Shown here one piece after another: positions 50,726-60,051 of a DNA stretch of 64,000 nucleotides (its first letter is position 1; every line of letters starts with the position of its first letter). A model generated the notes under the pieces. It was not told the origin of the DNA. It did not search any database and saw only the letters and a program-made list of their open reading frames with translations. The position numbers and the translations under genes were made by a program. The stretch is taken from assembly GCF_001305965.1 (NCBI RefSeq), contig NZ_JXQC01000003.1, positions 868,001-932,000 on the forward strand. Direction: 5' to 3'. This DNA is from Erythrobacter sp. SG61-1L. Its GTDB lineage: Bacteria > Pseudomonadota > Alphaproteobacteria > Sphingomonadales > Sphingomonadaceae.

Positions 50726-51364
50726 ATGCGTATGAGTGTGTTTGCCCGCATGTTTCTGGGGCTGGCCATGGCCAGTCTCTCTCTGGCCGGTTGCGCCAGC
50801 AGCGGCCCCAGATTGCCCCCGGCCCAGTTCGTGGCCATGCAGGAAGGGCCGGGCGAGGAATATGTGATCGGCCCGCTCGACGAACTGACCATCCATGTCT
50901 GGCGCAATCCGGAACTGGGCGCGAAGGTGCAGGTCCGCCCCGACGGGCGCATCACCACGCCGCTGGTTTCCGACATGCCCGCCGTGGGCAAGACGCCATC
51001 CATGCTGGCCGAGGACATCCGCCTGCAACTTTCGCAATATATCACCGATCCGCTGGTTTCGGTGATCGTGAACCAGTTCGCGGGCACCTTCAGCCAGCAG
51101 GTGCGCATCGTGGGTGCCACCGAGAAGCCTGCCTCCATCCCCTATCGCGCGAACATGACCCTGCTCGACGCGATGATCGCGGTGGGCGGCCTGTCGGAAT
51201 TCGCCAGCGGCAATCGCGCCAAGCTGGTTCGCTTCGACAAGGAAACGGGCAAGCAGCAGGAATATGCCCTGCGCCTGTCAGACCTGCTCAAGAAGGGCGA
51301 CAGCAAGGCCAATGTCCTCCTGATGCCGGGCGATGTGATCATCATCCCCGAAAGCATGTTCTAA
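50726..51364 (+). CDS. XrtA-associated polysaccharide export lipoprotein (Wza/EpsE-like)
   Basis: 212 aa from ATG 50726 (ATG 50732 also possible). Lipoprotein signal LAMASLSLAGCASS. Poly_export (SBB) domain YVIGPLDELTIHVWRNPELG, VQVRPDGRITTPLVSD, then a SLBB-like segment VRIVGATEKPASIPYR and GDVIIIPESMF. Forms the outer-membrane export channel. The 202 bp before it hold no gene; they probably carry the operon promoter, though no clear -10/-35 is claimed. Confidence 0.92.
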   Translation: MRMSVFARMFLGLAMASLSLAGCASSGPRLPPAQFVAMQEGPGEEYVIGPLDELTIHVWRNPELGAKVQVRPDGRITTPLVSDMPAVGKTPSMLAEDIRLQLSQYITDPLVSVIVNQFAGTFSQQVRIVGATEKPASIPYRANMTLLDAMIAVGGLSEFASGNRAKLVRFDKETGKQQEYALRLSDLLKKGDSKANVLLMPGDVIIIPESMF

Positions 51365-51383
51365 GGGCAGGGCTGCGCACGGC

Positions 51384-52904
51384 ATGAACGCCATCGTCGA
51401 AGAAATCCGCGCAGCGCTCTGGTCGGTCTGGAACCGGCGATGGCTGGCGTTGGCCGTTGCCTGGGGCCTGTGCCTCGTGGGTTGGCTGGCCGTGGCCATG
51501 GTGCCCAATGCCTATGAATCCAAGGCCCGGATCTTCGTTCAGCTGGACGATGTTCTTGCGCAGCAGATCGGCATCGGCACCGGCAGCCGCAAGAAAGACA
51601 TCGAACGCGTCACCCAGACGCTGACCAGCGCGGTGAACCTTGAAAAGGTCATCCGCTCCACTCGCCTTGGCGAAACAGTGACCACTCCCCGCCAGATGGA
51701 ATCCGCGGTGGAGAAGCTGGCCGAAACGATCACGGTAAAGAACACCGAGGAAAACCTGTTCGAGATCACCGCCGAAAGCGGGCGACGCGATCTTTCCGAT
51801 GGCGAGAACGCGCAACTGGCTCAGGACGTGGTGCAGAAGCTGATCGACATCTTCCGCGAACAGAATCTGGGCGGATCGCGCGGGGAAATGCGCGAGACCA
51901 TCGACTTCCTGGATCAGCAACTGGCAGACAGGCAGAAGCAGCTGGAAAAGGCGGAGCAGGAACGGCTCGCTTTCGAGGCATCGCACCCCGAACTGATCGG
52001 CGGCGCGGCGGCAATCTCGCAGCGGCTTGAATCGACCCGAGCGGAAATGCGCAGCGTCGATGCAGATCTTGCAGCGGCGCAAAGTGCGCTGGCGGCCACG
52101 GATGGGCAACTTGCGGGCACTCCTCGCACGATTGTTGTGCCCGGGCAGGTCGGTGGTGCGGCGGGCGCGCTGATGCAGGCCGAAGCCAATCTGTCCGATA
52201 TGCGTGCCCGGGGCCTGACCGACAGCCACCCGGACGTGATTTCGATCGAGAAGCAGATAGCGTCGCTGCGTCAGCAGGCAGCGCGGCAGGGCAATGCGGG
52301 CGGCATGCCCAACCCGGCCTATTCCTCGCTGCAATCCATCCGCGCAGAACGCATTGCCAATGTCCAGGCGCTGCAATCGCGCAAGGCGGCGCTTAATTCG
52401 GAAATCATGCAGATCACTGCCAACCAGTCGCTCGAACCGGGCGTAGCGGCGGAGGCGCAGCGGATCAGCCGCGACTATGAAGTGCTGCGCGAACAATATG
52501 ACAAGCTGCTGAAGGATCGCGAGGAACTTCGCCTGCGCGGTCAGGTGGAGACCGAACGCAACGCCGTGAAGTTCGAAGTGATCGACCCGCCGACCACGCC
52601 GCGCACGCCTTCCGCGCCCAATCGCCCGTTGTTGCTGTTCGGCGTGCTGGTGATGGGTATCGGCGCCGGGGCAGGGGCTGGCTGGGCAATGGGCCAGTTG
52701 CGGTCTTCCTATGCCACGGCGGGCAAGCTTGAAAACACCTTCGACCTACCGGTGATCGGCACGATTTCCCACGTCACAACCGAGGCGAGCCGGATGCTGA
52801 AGGCCAGGCGCTTCAAGCTGTTCGCGGCCGGTGCCGGGGGGCTGTGCGGGCTGTTTGTGGTGCTGCTGGCGGTGGAGTTCATCCAGCGCGGCATGGTGGC
52901 CTGA
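51384..52904 (+). CDS. XrtA-associated chain-length determinant (Wzz-like)
   Basis: 506 aa. Two membrane spans flank a long periplasmic coiled coil: N-terminal RRWLALAVAWGLCLVGWLAVA and a second at residues about 410-430, plus a last segment near 480 (FAAGAGGLCGLFVVLLAV). The Wzz domain gives YESKARIFVQLDDVL; the PxP motif region PPTTPRTPSAPNRPLLLFG precedes the second span. Co-polymerase setting sugar chain length. It carries no fused kinase, which is separate and next. Confidence 0.92.
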   Translation: MNAIVEEIRAALWSVWNRRWLALAVAWGLCLVGWLAVAMVPNAYESKARIFVQLDDVLAQQIGIGTGSRKKDIERVTQTLTSAVNLEKVIRSTRLGETVTTPRQMESAVEKLAETITVKNTEENLFEITAESGRRDLSDGENAQLAQDVVQKLIDIFREQNLGGSRGEMRETIDFLDQQLADRQKQLEKAEQERLAFEASHPELIGGAAAISQRLESTRAEMRSVDADLAAAQSALAATDGQLAGTPRTIVVPGQVGGAAGALMQAEANLSDMRARGLTDSHPDVISIEKQIASLRQQAARQGNAGGMPNPAYSSLQSIRAERIANVQALQSRKAALNSEIMQITANQSLEPGVAAEAQRISRDYEVLREQYDKLLKDREELRLRGQVETERNAVKFEVIDPPTTPRTPSAPNRPLLLFGVLVMGIGAGAGAGWAMGQLRSSYATAGKLENTFDLPVIGTISHVTTEASRMLKARRFKLFAAGAGGLCGLFVVLLAVEFIQRGMVA

Positions 52905-52915
52905 GGGAGAGGGAT

Positions 52916-53989
52916 ATGACCGAGCAGAGCAAGATCCCGGTTCCTCCCGAAGGTGAAGGCGAGAAGGGCGGCAATTCGCTGTTCGAGCGGGCCAATGGCG
53001 CGTTCGACCTTGGCGGTGCGTTCAAGCCAGCCCCGATGCCGAAGGATCTCGCCCAGATCCCCTCGCGCATCAAACGCCCCGCCATGGCGCCCGCGCCGCA
53101 GCCCAAGGCAGTTCCTGCCCCGGTGGAAACCCCGGTTGCAGCGCCGGTGGCCCAACCGGTTGCACCTGCCCCGCAGCCTGTTGCGGCAGCGGAGCCGGTC
53201 ATGTCCGCTCCGGCAGCGGTTCAGGCCGCACCGGTACAGCCAATTCACTTCCAGTCCGCGCGCCATCCGGTTGACCGGGCGCGCCTGCGCGAACAGGGCC
53301 TGATCGAGCCGGAAGGTGCGGTGTCCACGCTGCTGGAGGAATTCCGCATCGTGAAGCGCGAACTGCTCCAGTCCGCGCGCGAGGCGCAGGCCAAGGGCGC
53401 GGGGGCAATGGCGCAGCGCGTGCTGGTCTGTTCGCCTCTGCCGGGGGAAGGCAAGACCTTCTGTTCCACCAATCTCGCGCTGGCAATGGCGGCGGAAAAG
53501 GACAGCGAAGTGCTGCTTGTGGATGCCGATTTCGCCAAGCCTTCGGTGCTGTCCGTACTTGGCCTGCCGGGCGGGCCGGGGCTGATGGACGCGCTGGCCG
53601 ATCCTTCGATCCGCGTGGAAGACTGCGTAATCGGCACGGATATTCCCGGCCTGTGGGTGCTGCCCGCCGGGAACCAGACCACCCGCGACAGTGAATATCT
53701 CGCCTCCGGCCGCACCGTGCAGGTTCTTGACCGGCTTACGCAGGGCGTGCCCGGCCGGATGGTGATTTTCGATTCCCCGCCGGCACTTGCCGCATCGCCC
53801 GCAGCCGATCTGGCAAAGCTCGTCGGGCAGACCCTGCTGGTCGTGCGCGCGGATGCCACCGGCCAGAACGCCATCGAGGATGCGCTGCACCTGCTGTCGA
53901 ATTGCGCCGACATCAAGCTGCTGCTCAACGACGCCAACTTCAGCCCGAGCGGCCGCCGCTTCGGCTCTTACTATGGATATGGAGGCTAG
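52916..53989 (+). CDS. XrtA-associated tyrosine autokinase (BY-kinase)
   Basis: 357 aa. Residues about 40-110 are a proline/alanine-rich linker. The kinase domain has Walker A PLPGEGKTFCST, Walker A' VLLVDADFAKPS and Walker B RMVIFDSPPALA. The C-terminus (GSYYGYGG) supplies the tyrosine cluster for autophosphorylation. It pairs with the Wzz-like protein at 51384 to control polymer export. RBS GGGAGAGGG before ATG 52916. Confidence 0.9.
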   Translation: MTEQSKIPVPPEGEGEKGGNSLFERANGAFDLGGAFKPAPMPKDLAQIPSRIKRPAMAPAPQPKAVPAPVETPVAAPVAQPVAPAPQPVAAAEPVMSAPAAVQAAPVQPIHFQSARHPVDRARLREQGLIEPEGAVSTLLEEFRIVKRELLQSAREAQAKGAGAMAQRVLVCSPLPGEGKTFCSTNLALAMAAEKDSEVLLVDADFAKPSVLSVLGLPGGPGLMDALADPSIRVEDCVIGTDIPGLWVLPAGNQTTRDSEYLASGRTVQVLDRLTQGVPGRMVIFDSPPALAASPAADLAKLVGQTLLVVRADATGQNAIEDALHLLSNCADIKLLLNDANFSPSGRRFGSYYGYGG

Positions 53990-53990
53990 A

Positions 53991-55619
53991 ATGCCCCGCC
54001 TCGTTCCCGCTCTCACGCTTGCCCTGGCGCTCGGCGCGGTTCCGGCCGTTGCCTCTGCCAAGGATGCGGGCGAGAAGCCCAAGCAGGTCGACATCGAGCC
54101 CTATATCGAAGCGGCACAGGTCGTTTCTGCCGAGCTTTCGCCGGGCGACGACGTTGTCACATACAGCCGCATTGCCGCCGGGGTCGATGCACAGGTGATC
54201 GGCCGGAATACGGCGGGCGCCCTGTCATTGCGCTATGAACGCCGCATTGGCTGGGAAGACGATGCTCCCGACGGCGATCTGATCAGCGGCATTGCCCGCG
54301 TCGGCATTGGCATTGTGCCGCAGGCCCTTACGCTGGAAGCAGGCGGCCTGGCCGCACGCACCCGCGTGGAAGGCAATGGCGCGTCTATACAAAGCCCGAT
54401 TGCCGACAACGCCGGCAAGAGCAATATCTATGCTGTCTACGCCGGGCCTTCGCTCCATACCAATATGGGCAATCTGGATGTCGAAGGGCATTACCGCATC
54501 GGCTATTCCAAGGTGGAAGAGCCTGATGCTCTGGTGACGGCGCCGGGCGCAGAGCCGGTTGACGTGTTTGACGAGAGCGTGGTCCAGAACGCGCAGATCC
54601 GCGTAGGCGCACGCCCAAATGCCCTGCTGCCCGTGGGCATCGGCGTGGGCGCTGGCTGGTATCGCGAGGACATCAACAATCTCGATCAGCGCGTGGACGA
54701 TCGCCATGTCCGCGCCGACGCCACTCTGCCGGTCAGCCCCTCGCTCGCGCTGGTGGGCGGCATCGGCTATGAGGATGTGGAGATTTCCGCCCGTGACGCG
54801 CTGCGTGACGAGCTGGATATGCCGGTGATTGGGGCCGATGGCCGCTATGTCACCGATCCCAATTCGGAACGCCGCATTGCCTATCATACGGACGGCCTGA
54901 TCTGGGATGCCGGCGTGCTGTGGCGCCCCAGCACGCGCACGTCATTGGAAGCTCATGTGGGCCGCCGTTATGGCTCGATGAGCTATTATGGCTCGCTGTC
55001 CTACCAGCCCAGTTCGCGTTCCAGCTTCAACGTCGGTGTTTATGACACGGTGTCGGGCTTCGGCGGGCAGCTCAACAATGCGCTGGCCAACCTGCCGACC
55101 GAGTTTCAGGCGATCCGCAACCCGATTTCGGGCGACATCGGCGGCTGTGTCGACAGCCTTGAGAACGGCGTCTGCCTTGGCAGCGCTCTCAGCGCGATTC
55201 GTTCCTCCACTTTCCGCGCACGCGGCGTGATGGCTACTTATGCCCATCGTTTCGGCCGCTGGCAGACGGGGATCGGTGCGGGTTACGACAATCGCAAGTT
55301 CATCGCCGCCGACGATACGGTGCTGGCCGATGTGGACGGCAAGGCGGATGAGAACATCTGGCTGGCCGCGTTCCTCAATGGGCGCCTGGGTGACAATTCC
55401 AGCATCTCGACCAATATCTACGCCAATTGGTTCAACAGTGCTTTCGATCTTTCCGGCAGTTCCACCGGCTATGGTGCATCGGCGGCCTATTATCGTAATC
55501 TCACGCAGCGGCTTTCGGCGACTGCCGCCGTCAGCCTGGATGGCGTGAACCGCGACGAGGAAGCGCTGGACGATACTTTGTCGGCCGCTGCGCTGCTCGG
55601 CATGCGATATTCGTTCTAA
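53991..55619 (+). CDS. XrtA-associated outer-membrane beta-barrel protein
   Basis: 542 aa starting 2 bp after the kinase stop, with GGAGGC upstream. Signal peptide (LTLALALGAVPAVASA). Many amphipathic strands (LSLRYERRIGWED, AVYAGPSLHTNMGNLDVEGH, MATYAHRFGRWQTGIGAGY) and a C-terminal aromatic ending MRYSF, the usual outer-membrane insertion signal. Matches the TIGR03016-type PEP-CTERM-associated barrel. Role in secretion or assembly inferred. Confidence 0.88.
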   Translation: MPRLVPALTLALALGAVPAVASAKDAGEKPKQVDIEPYIEAAQVVSAELSPGDDVVTYSRIAAGVDAQVIGRNTAGALSLRYERRIGWEDDAPDGDLISGIARVGIGIVPQALTLEAGGLAARTRVEGNGASIQSPIADNAGKSNIYAVYAGPSLHTNMGNLDVEGHYRIGYSKVEEPDALVTAPGAEPVDVFDESVVQNAQIRVGARPNALLPVGIGVGAGWYREDINNLDQRVDDRHVRADATLPVSPSLALVGGIGYEDVEISARDALRDELDMPVIGADGRYVTDPNSERRIAYHTDGLIWDAGVLWRPSTRTSLEAHVGRRYGSMSYYGSLSYQPSSRSSFNVGVYDTVSGFGGQLNNALANLPTEFQAIRNPISGDIGGCVDSLENGVCLGSALSAIRSSTFRARGVMATYAHRFGRWQTGIGAGYDNRKFIAADDTVLADVDGKADENIWLAAFLNGRLGDNSSISTNIYANWFNSAFDLSGSSTGYGASAAYYRNLTQRLSATAAVSLDGVNRDEEALDDTLSAAALLGMRYSF

Positions 55620-55651
55620 ACATTTCGGCCCGTGACCGGAGGTAAAAGATA

Positions 55652-56851
55652 ATGTTCGACGATTTTTACGGGCTCAAGGGGAAGCCGTTCCAGCTTACGC
55701 CGGATCCGGCCTTCTATTTCCCCAGCGGGACGCACCGCAAGGCGCTGTCCTACCTGCGCTATGGCCTGGCGCAGGGTGAGGGCTTCATCGTCATCACCGG
55801 CGAGGTGGGCGCGGGCAAATCCACGCTGGTGGCGCATCTCGTGGCCTCGGTCGACCCGGCGCAGCTTACGGTGGGGCAGGTCGTCACCAGCAAGCTGGAT
55901 GGGGAAGAAATTGTCCATGTCGTTGCGCAGAGCTTCGGCCTCGACATCAGCGGCCATGACAAGGCCAGCGCGCTGGGCGCGATCGAAGGCTTCCTGCACG
56001 AGGAAGCGCGTTCGGGCCGCCGTTGTCTGCTGATCGTCGATGAATCGCAGAACCTTTCGGTCGCCGCGCTGGAAGAGCTGCGGATGCTCTCCAACTTCCA
56101 GCTTGGTTCGCACCCGCTGCTGCAGACCCTTTTGCTCGGTCAGCCGGAATTCCGGGCCATGCTGCAATCGGAAGGCGGGCTGGAACAGCTGCGCCAGCGT
56201 GTGATCGCGGCCCACCATCTTGAGCCGATGGATGCCAGCGAGATCGAACCCTATGTGGTTCACCGCCTGAAGCATGTTGGCTGGGAAGGGACGAACCCAT
56301 CTTTCGACCAGCGCGTGTTTGCGGAACTGTATCAGGCATCGGGCGGCATTCCCCGCCGGATTAACCAGATCGCCAATCGCTTGCTGCTGCTGGGCGCGGT
56401 GGAACAGCGTTCGCGCATCGATGCCGCAATGCTCCACGCCGTGCTGGCGGAAATGGACAGCGACAATGCGTTCCCGGCCGCTGCACCGGTCGTCCAGCCG
56501 CGCAGCGCTGCGCAGGTTGAACGCGCCGCACAGGCCGATGCCCAGCCCGCTGCGAGCCAGCCTGCTCCCGCGCAGCCCGCACCCGTGCCGGGCGTCCGCC
56601 CCGACGTGTTTGAGCGGGCGCTGGCGCAACGTGACGCGCAGATCGCTGAATTGCAGCAGGCGATTGTCGAATTGTCCTATTCGAAGGACGATGCGACTGC
56701 TGCGGCGGTCCAGCCGGACATTGCCGCCCTGCATGATCGCATTTCGCAGCTGGAGGCGCGCCTGATCGAACAGGAACGCACGATCCGCCACACGCTCACC
56801 ATGCTGATCGAGTGGATCGAGAACGACGCAGCCGCACAGATCGCCGCCTGA
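55652..56851 (+). CDS. XrtA-associated ExeA-like AAA ATPase
   Basis: 399 aa. Residues about 1-280 are ExeA/GspA-like: MFDDFYGLKGKPFQLTPDP, Walker A GEVGAGKSTLVA, Walker B CLLIVDESQNLS and LRQRVIAAHHLEPM. A proline/alanine linker and a coiled-coil C-terminus follow. TIGR03015-type protein. ExeA homologues energise assembly of outer-membrane components; here the likely clients are the neighbouring barrel or export proteins. Confidence 0.92.
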   Translation: MFDDFYGLKGKPFQLTPDPAFYFPSGTHRKALSYLRYGLAQGEGFIVITGEVGAGKSTLVAHLVASVDPAQLTVGQVVTSKLDGEEIVHVVAQSFGLDISGHDKASALGAIEGFLHEEARSGRRCLLIVDESQNLSVAALEELRMLSNFQLGSHPLLQTLLLGQPEFRAMLQSEGGLEQLRQRVIAAHHLEPMDASEIEPYVVHRLKHVGWEGTNPSFDQRVFAELYQASGGIPRRINQIANRLLLLGAVEQRSRIDAAMLHAVLAEMDSDNAFPAAAPVVQPRSAAQVERAAQADAQPAASQPAPAQPAPVPGVRPDVFERALAQRDAQIAELQQAIVELSYSKDDATAAAVQPDIAALHDRISQLEARLIEQERTIRHTLTMLIEWIENDAAAQIAA

Positions 56852-56861
56852 GGAGCTTTAG

Positions 56862-57761
56862 GTGAGCGACGAGGCGGCCTCTCCGAAAATTCCCGGGAGC
56901 GGCCCGGTTAACGGCCTGTCCGTGGATGTGGAAGACTGGTTCCATGTCGGCGCGTTCGAAAACGTAATCGAGCGGAGCGAGTGGGACGGCCTGACCAGCC
57001 GCGTCGAGCGCAATGTGGACCGGATACTCGCCCTGTTTGACGAAGCGGGCGTGAAGGGCACCTTCTTCACGCTGGGCTGGGTAGCGCAGCGTAATGGCGC
57101 GCTGTTGCGGCGCATTGCCGATCACGGGCACGAGCTTGCCAGCCATGGCTGGGACCATGCCCGGGTCCACACGCTGGACCGCGTCCGCTTTGCCGACGAT
57201 CTGCGCAGGGCGCAGTTGGAAATCGAGGATGCGGGCGGCATGCGGGTGGCCGGATATCGCGCGCCCAGCTTTTCCATCGATGCGCGCACGCCGTGGGCAT
57301 TCGAAGTCCTGGCGGAGCAGGGCTATGCCTATTCTTCCAGCGTCGCGCCGATCGTCCACGATCATTATGGTTGGAGGGAAGCCCCGCGCTTTGCTTTCCG
57401 TCCGCTGGCGGATGCGCCGCTGGTAGAAATTCCGGTGACCACGGCGGAATTCGCGGGCAGGCGGCTTGCGGCGGGCGGTGGCGGGTTCTTCCGTGTGCTG
57501 CCCTACGGCTTTTCCCGCTGGGCAATCCGTCAGGTCAATCAGCGCGATGACCGGCCAGCCGTGTTCTATTTCCACCCGTGGGAAATCGATCCGGGCCAGC
57601 CGCGCGTGGCCAATGCGCCGCTGCGCTCGCGCCTGCGCCATTATACCAATCTGGATGCGATGGCCGGCAAGCTGGGCCGCCTGCTGCGGGATTTCCGCTG
57701 GGGGCGCATGGATGCGCTGGCCCGGCGCGAGGCGCGCCGCACGGTGGAAATGGCCGCGTGA
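56862..57761 (+). CDS. XrtA-associated polysaccharide deacetylase
   Basis: 299 aa, GTG 56862. NodB-fold: catalytic/metal DVED in LSVDVEDWFHVG, FFTLGWVAQ, metal His pair in HELASHGWDHARVH, RAPSFSID and late HPWEID. TIGR03006-type protein that should remove acetyl groups from the exopolysaccharide. Overlaps FemAB by 4 bp. Confidence 0.92.
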   Translation: MSDEAASPKIPGSGPVNGLSVDVEDWFHVGAFENVIERSEWDGLTSRVERNVDRILALFDEAGVKGTFFTLGWVAQRNGALLRRIADHGHELASHGWDHARVHTLDRVRFADDLRRAQLEIEDAGGMRVAGYRAPSFSIDARTPWAFEVLAEQGYAYSSSVAPIVHDHYGWREAPRFAFRPLADAPLVEIPVTTAEFAGRRLAAGGGGFFRVLPYGFSRWAIRQVNQRDDRPAVFYFHPWEIDPGQPRVANAPLRSRLRHYTNLDAMAGKLGRLLRDFRWGRMDALARREARRTVEMAA

Positions 57762-58816
57762 ACGCTCCCTTTGTCCATTCCGATGAAACTGTGCGCTGCG
57801 CCGATCTGCGTCAGCCGGACGAGGCGGCGCGGATCGAAGGCTTCGTGGCTGAAATGGGCGGCACTATTTTCCACCGCCCGGCCTGGCTTTCCGCGGTGGA
57901 GCAAGGCACTGGCCAGCAGGCGCTGGGCATTGTCGCGGAAAAGGGCGGGGCGCTGACGGGCTGGCTGCCGCTGACCCGTGTCTGCTCGCCGATCTTCGGG
58001 CGGGCGCTGGTTTCCAGCGGGTTCGCCGTGGGCGGCGGCGCATTGGCTCTGCGTGAAGGCACTGCCCATGCCATGGCCCATGCGGCTGAAGAACTGGCGC
58101 TGCGTAACAGCTGCACGACAATCGAACTGCGCGGCGGCGCTCTGCCCGCCGATTGGGACATCAGGACCGACAGCCATTGCGGCTTCGAATGCGATCTGGC
58201 CGGTGATGACGAGGCGCAGCTTCTGGCAATCCCGCGCAAGCAGCGCGCTGAAGTGCGGAAGGGTCTGGATGCCGATCTGACGGTCCATGTCGGAACCGGC
58301 GCGGAAGATCGCGCCGCGCATTATGCGGTCTATGCCGAAAGCGTGCGCAATCTGGGTACGCCCGTCTTCCCGCGCTCTCTGTTCGAAGCGATGCTCGACG
58401 GGTTGGACGCGGATATTCTGACGATCCGCCATCAAGGGGCGCCGGTCGCCAGCGTGCTGTCCTTCTATCACGGCGGCGCCGTGCTGCCCTATTGGGGCGG
58501 CGGGACATTCGGCGCGCGGAGCCTGCGCGCCAATGACCGGATGTATTTCGAACTGATGCTGCACGCCCGTCGGCGCGGCTGCACACGGTTCGATTTCGGC
58601 CGATCCAAGACCAACAGCGGGGCGTGGCATTTCAAGAAGAACTGGGGTTTCGATCCGCAGCCGCTCGCCTATGCCAGCTGGACGGCGCCGGGCGCGGAAA
58701 AGCGCGATGTCGATCCCACCAGCGCCCGCCATGCAGCCCGCATCGCCCTGTGGCGGCGCCTGCCGCTGGCCGTTGCCAACCGGCTCGGGCCGGTGATCGC
58801 GCGGGGGCTGGGATGA
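57758..58816 (+). CDS. FemAB-family protein of the XrtA locus
   Basis: 352 aa, GTG 57758 in a GTGA overlap with the deacetylase. Acetyltransf_6/FemAB pattern: GTIFHRPAWLSAVEQGTGQ, LAIPRKQRAEVRKGL, HGGAVLPYWGGGTFGARSL and CTRFDFGRSKTNSGAWHFK. TIGR03019-type protein. FemAB enzymes add amino acids to amines, so it may add an aminoacyl group to polymer. It is the second such enzyme in the locus, distinct from 46753. Confidence 0.88.
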   Translation: MNAPFVHSDETVRCADLRQPDEAARIEGFVAEMGGTIFHRPAWLSAVEQGTGQQALGIVAEKGGALTGWLPLTRVCSPIFGRALVSSGFAVGGGALALREGTAHAMAHAAEELALRNSCTTIELRGGALPADWDIRTDSHCGFECDLAGDDEAQLLAIPRKQRAEVRKGLDADLTVHVGTGAEDRAAHYAVYAESVRNLGTPVFPRSLFEAMLDGLDADILTIRHQGAPVASVLSFYHGGAVLPYWGGGTFGARSLRANDRMYFELMLHARRRGCTRFDFGRSKTNSGAWHFKKNWGFDPQPLAYASWTAPGAEKRDVDPTSARHAARIALWRRLPLAVANRLGPVIARGLG

Positions 58817-60051
58817 GCGGCGAGATCCTGTTTCTGGCCCATCGCATGCCGTTCCCGCCCGACCGCGGGGACAAGATCCGCTCTCACCATGTGCTCAAGG
58901 CATTGGCGGAACTCGCACCGGTGCATGTCGCCACCTTCGCGGATACGGCTGCGGATTGGGACCATGAGGGCGAACTGGCGCAGGTTGCGGCCAGCCACTG
59001 CCTTGTGAAGCGCCGGAAACCACTGGCTCTGGCCGGTGTGCAAGCTCTGCTGCGGGGGGAGCCCGTGAGCCTCACTGCTTTCAACAGCGCGCGCCTTGCC
59101 CGTTATGTCGATGACATTCTGCGCAATCGGCCGATCTCGGCGATCTACGTCTTTTCGGGGCAGATGGGGCAATATGTCCCCGTGGAGTTCGATGGCAGGC
59201 TGGTGGTCGATCTGGTGGATGTCGATTCCGCCAAATTCGATGCCTATGCGCAAGGCCGGCACGGACCGCGCGCCTGGATCGATGCGCGGGAAGGGCGGTT
59301 GCTGCGGGCGGAGGAGGAACGGCTCGCCCACCTGGCCGCCGCGACCCTGCTGGTGAGCGAGGCTGAGGCCGAATTGCTCACCTCTCGCCTTTCCGCGCCG
59401 GGGCCTGCCAATGTCCGCGCGCTGGGCAACGGGATCGACACGAGGTTCTTCAATCCCGCCGCGACCTTGCCGGCCCTGTCGATGAAGGAAGAGCCGGGGC
59501 CGCATCTCGTCTTCACCGGACAGATGGATTACGCGCCCAATGTCGAGGCGGCGCTGCGCGCGAAAAGTCACATCCTGCCGGAACTGCAGCGGGACTGGCC
59601 ACAGGCGCAGTTGCACATCGTCGGCCGCGCCCCCGTGCCTGAACTGCTGGCGCTGGATGGCACCGGTGGTGTCCGCATTTGGGGCGAAGTGCCTGATGTA
59701 AGGCCGTTTCTTGCCGGTGCGGATATCGCGCTGGTGGCTCTTTCCATCGCGCGTGGCGTACAGAACAAGGTGCTGGAAGCGATGGCTATGGCCCGCCCTG
59801 TCGTGCTGACACCCGGCGCGGCAACCGGCATCGGCGGGCAGGATAATGTCCACTTCGCGATTGGTGAAAGCGATCAGGCGCTTGTCGCACGGATCAAGGG
59901 CCTGCTCGCCAGCCCTCCGGCGGCGCGGGCGATGGGCGCTGCCGCGCGGCAATTCGTGATCGAACAGCGCGGATGGAAGGCAATGCTGGCCGATCTTCCG
60001 GCGATCATGGGCATGCCCCAGCCGGGCGAGGCACGGCGTGACGCAGCGTGA
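58813..60051 (+). CDS. XrtA-associated glycosyltransferase (TIGR03087-like)
   Basis: 412 aa; ATG overlaps the FemAB stop. GT-B fold: ILFLAHRMPFPPDRGDKIRS at the N-terminus, ALGNGIDTRFFNPAA linker, LVFTGQMDYAPNVEAALR and the donor-binding IRGV...NKVLEAMAMARPVVLT at the C-terminus. The RVE-type family is always near XrtA. Adds one sugar during repeat-unit synthesis; the specific sugar cannot be told. Confidence 0.9.
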   Translation: MSGEILFLAHRMPFPPDRGDKIRSHHVLKALAELAPVHVATFADTAADWDHEGELAQVAASHCLVKRRKPLALAGVQALLRGEPVSLTAFNSARLARYVDDILRNRPISAIYVFSGQMGQYVPVEFDGRLVVDLVDVDSAKFDAYAQGRHGPRAWIDAREGRLLRAEEERLAHLAAATLLVSEAEAELLTSRLSAPGPANVRALGNGIDTRFFNPAATLPALSMKEEPGPHLVFTGQMDYAPNVEAALRAKSHILPELQRDWPQAQLHIVGRAPVPELLALDGTGGVRIWGEVPDVRPFLAGADIALVALSIARGVQNKVLEAMAMARPVVLTPGAATGIGGQDNVHFAIGESDQALVARIKGLLASPPAARAMGAAARQFVIEQRGWKAMLADLPAIMGMPQPGEARRDAA

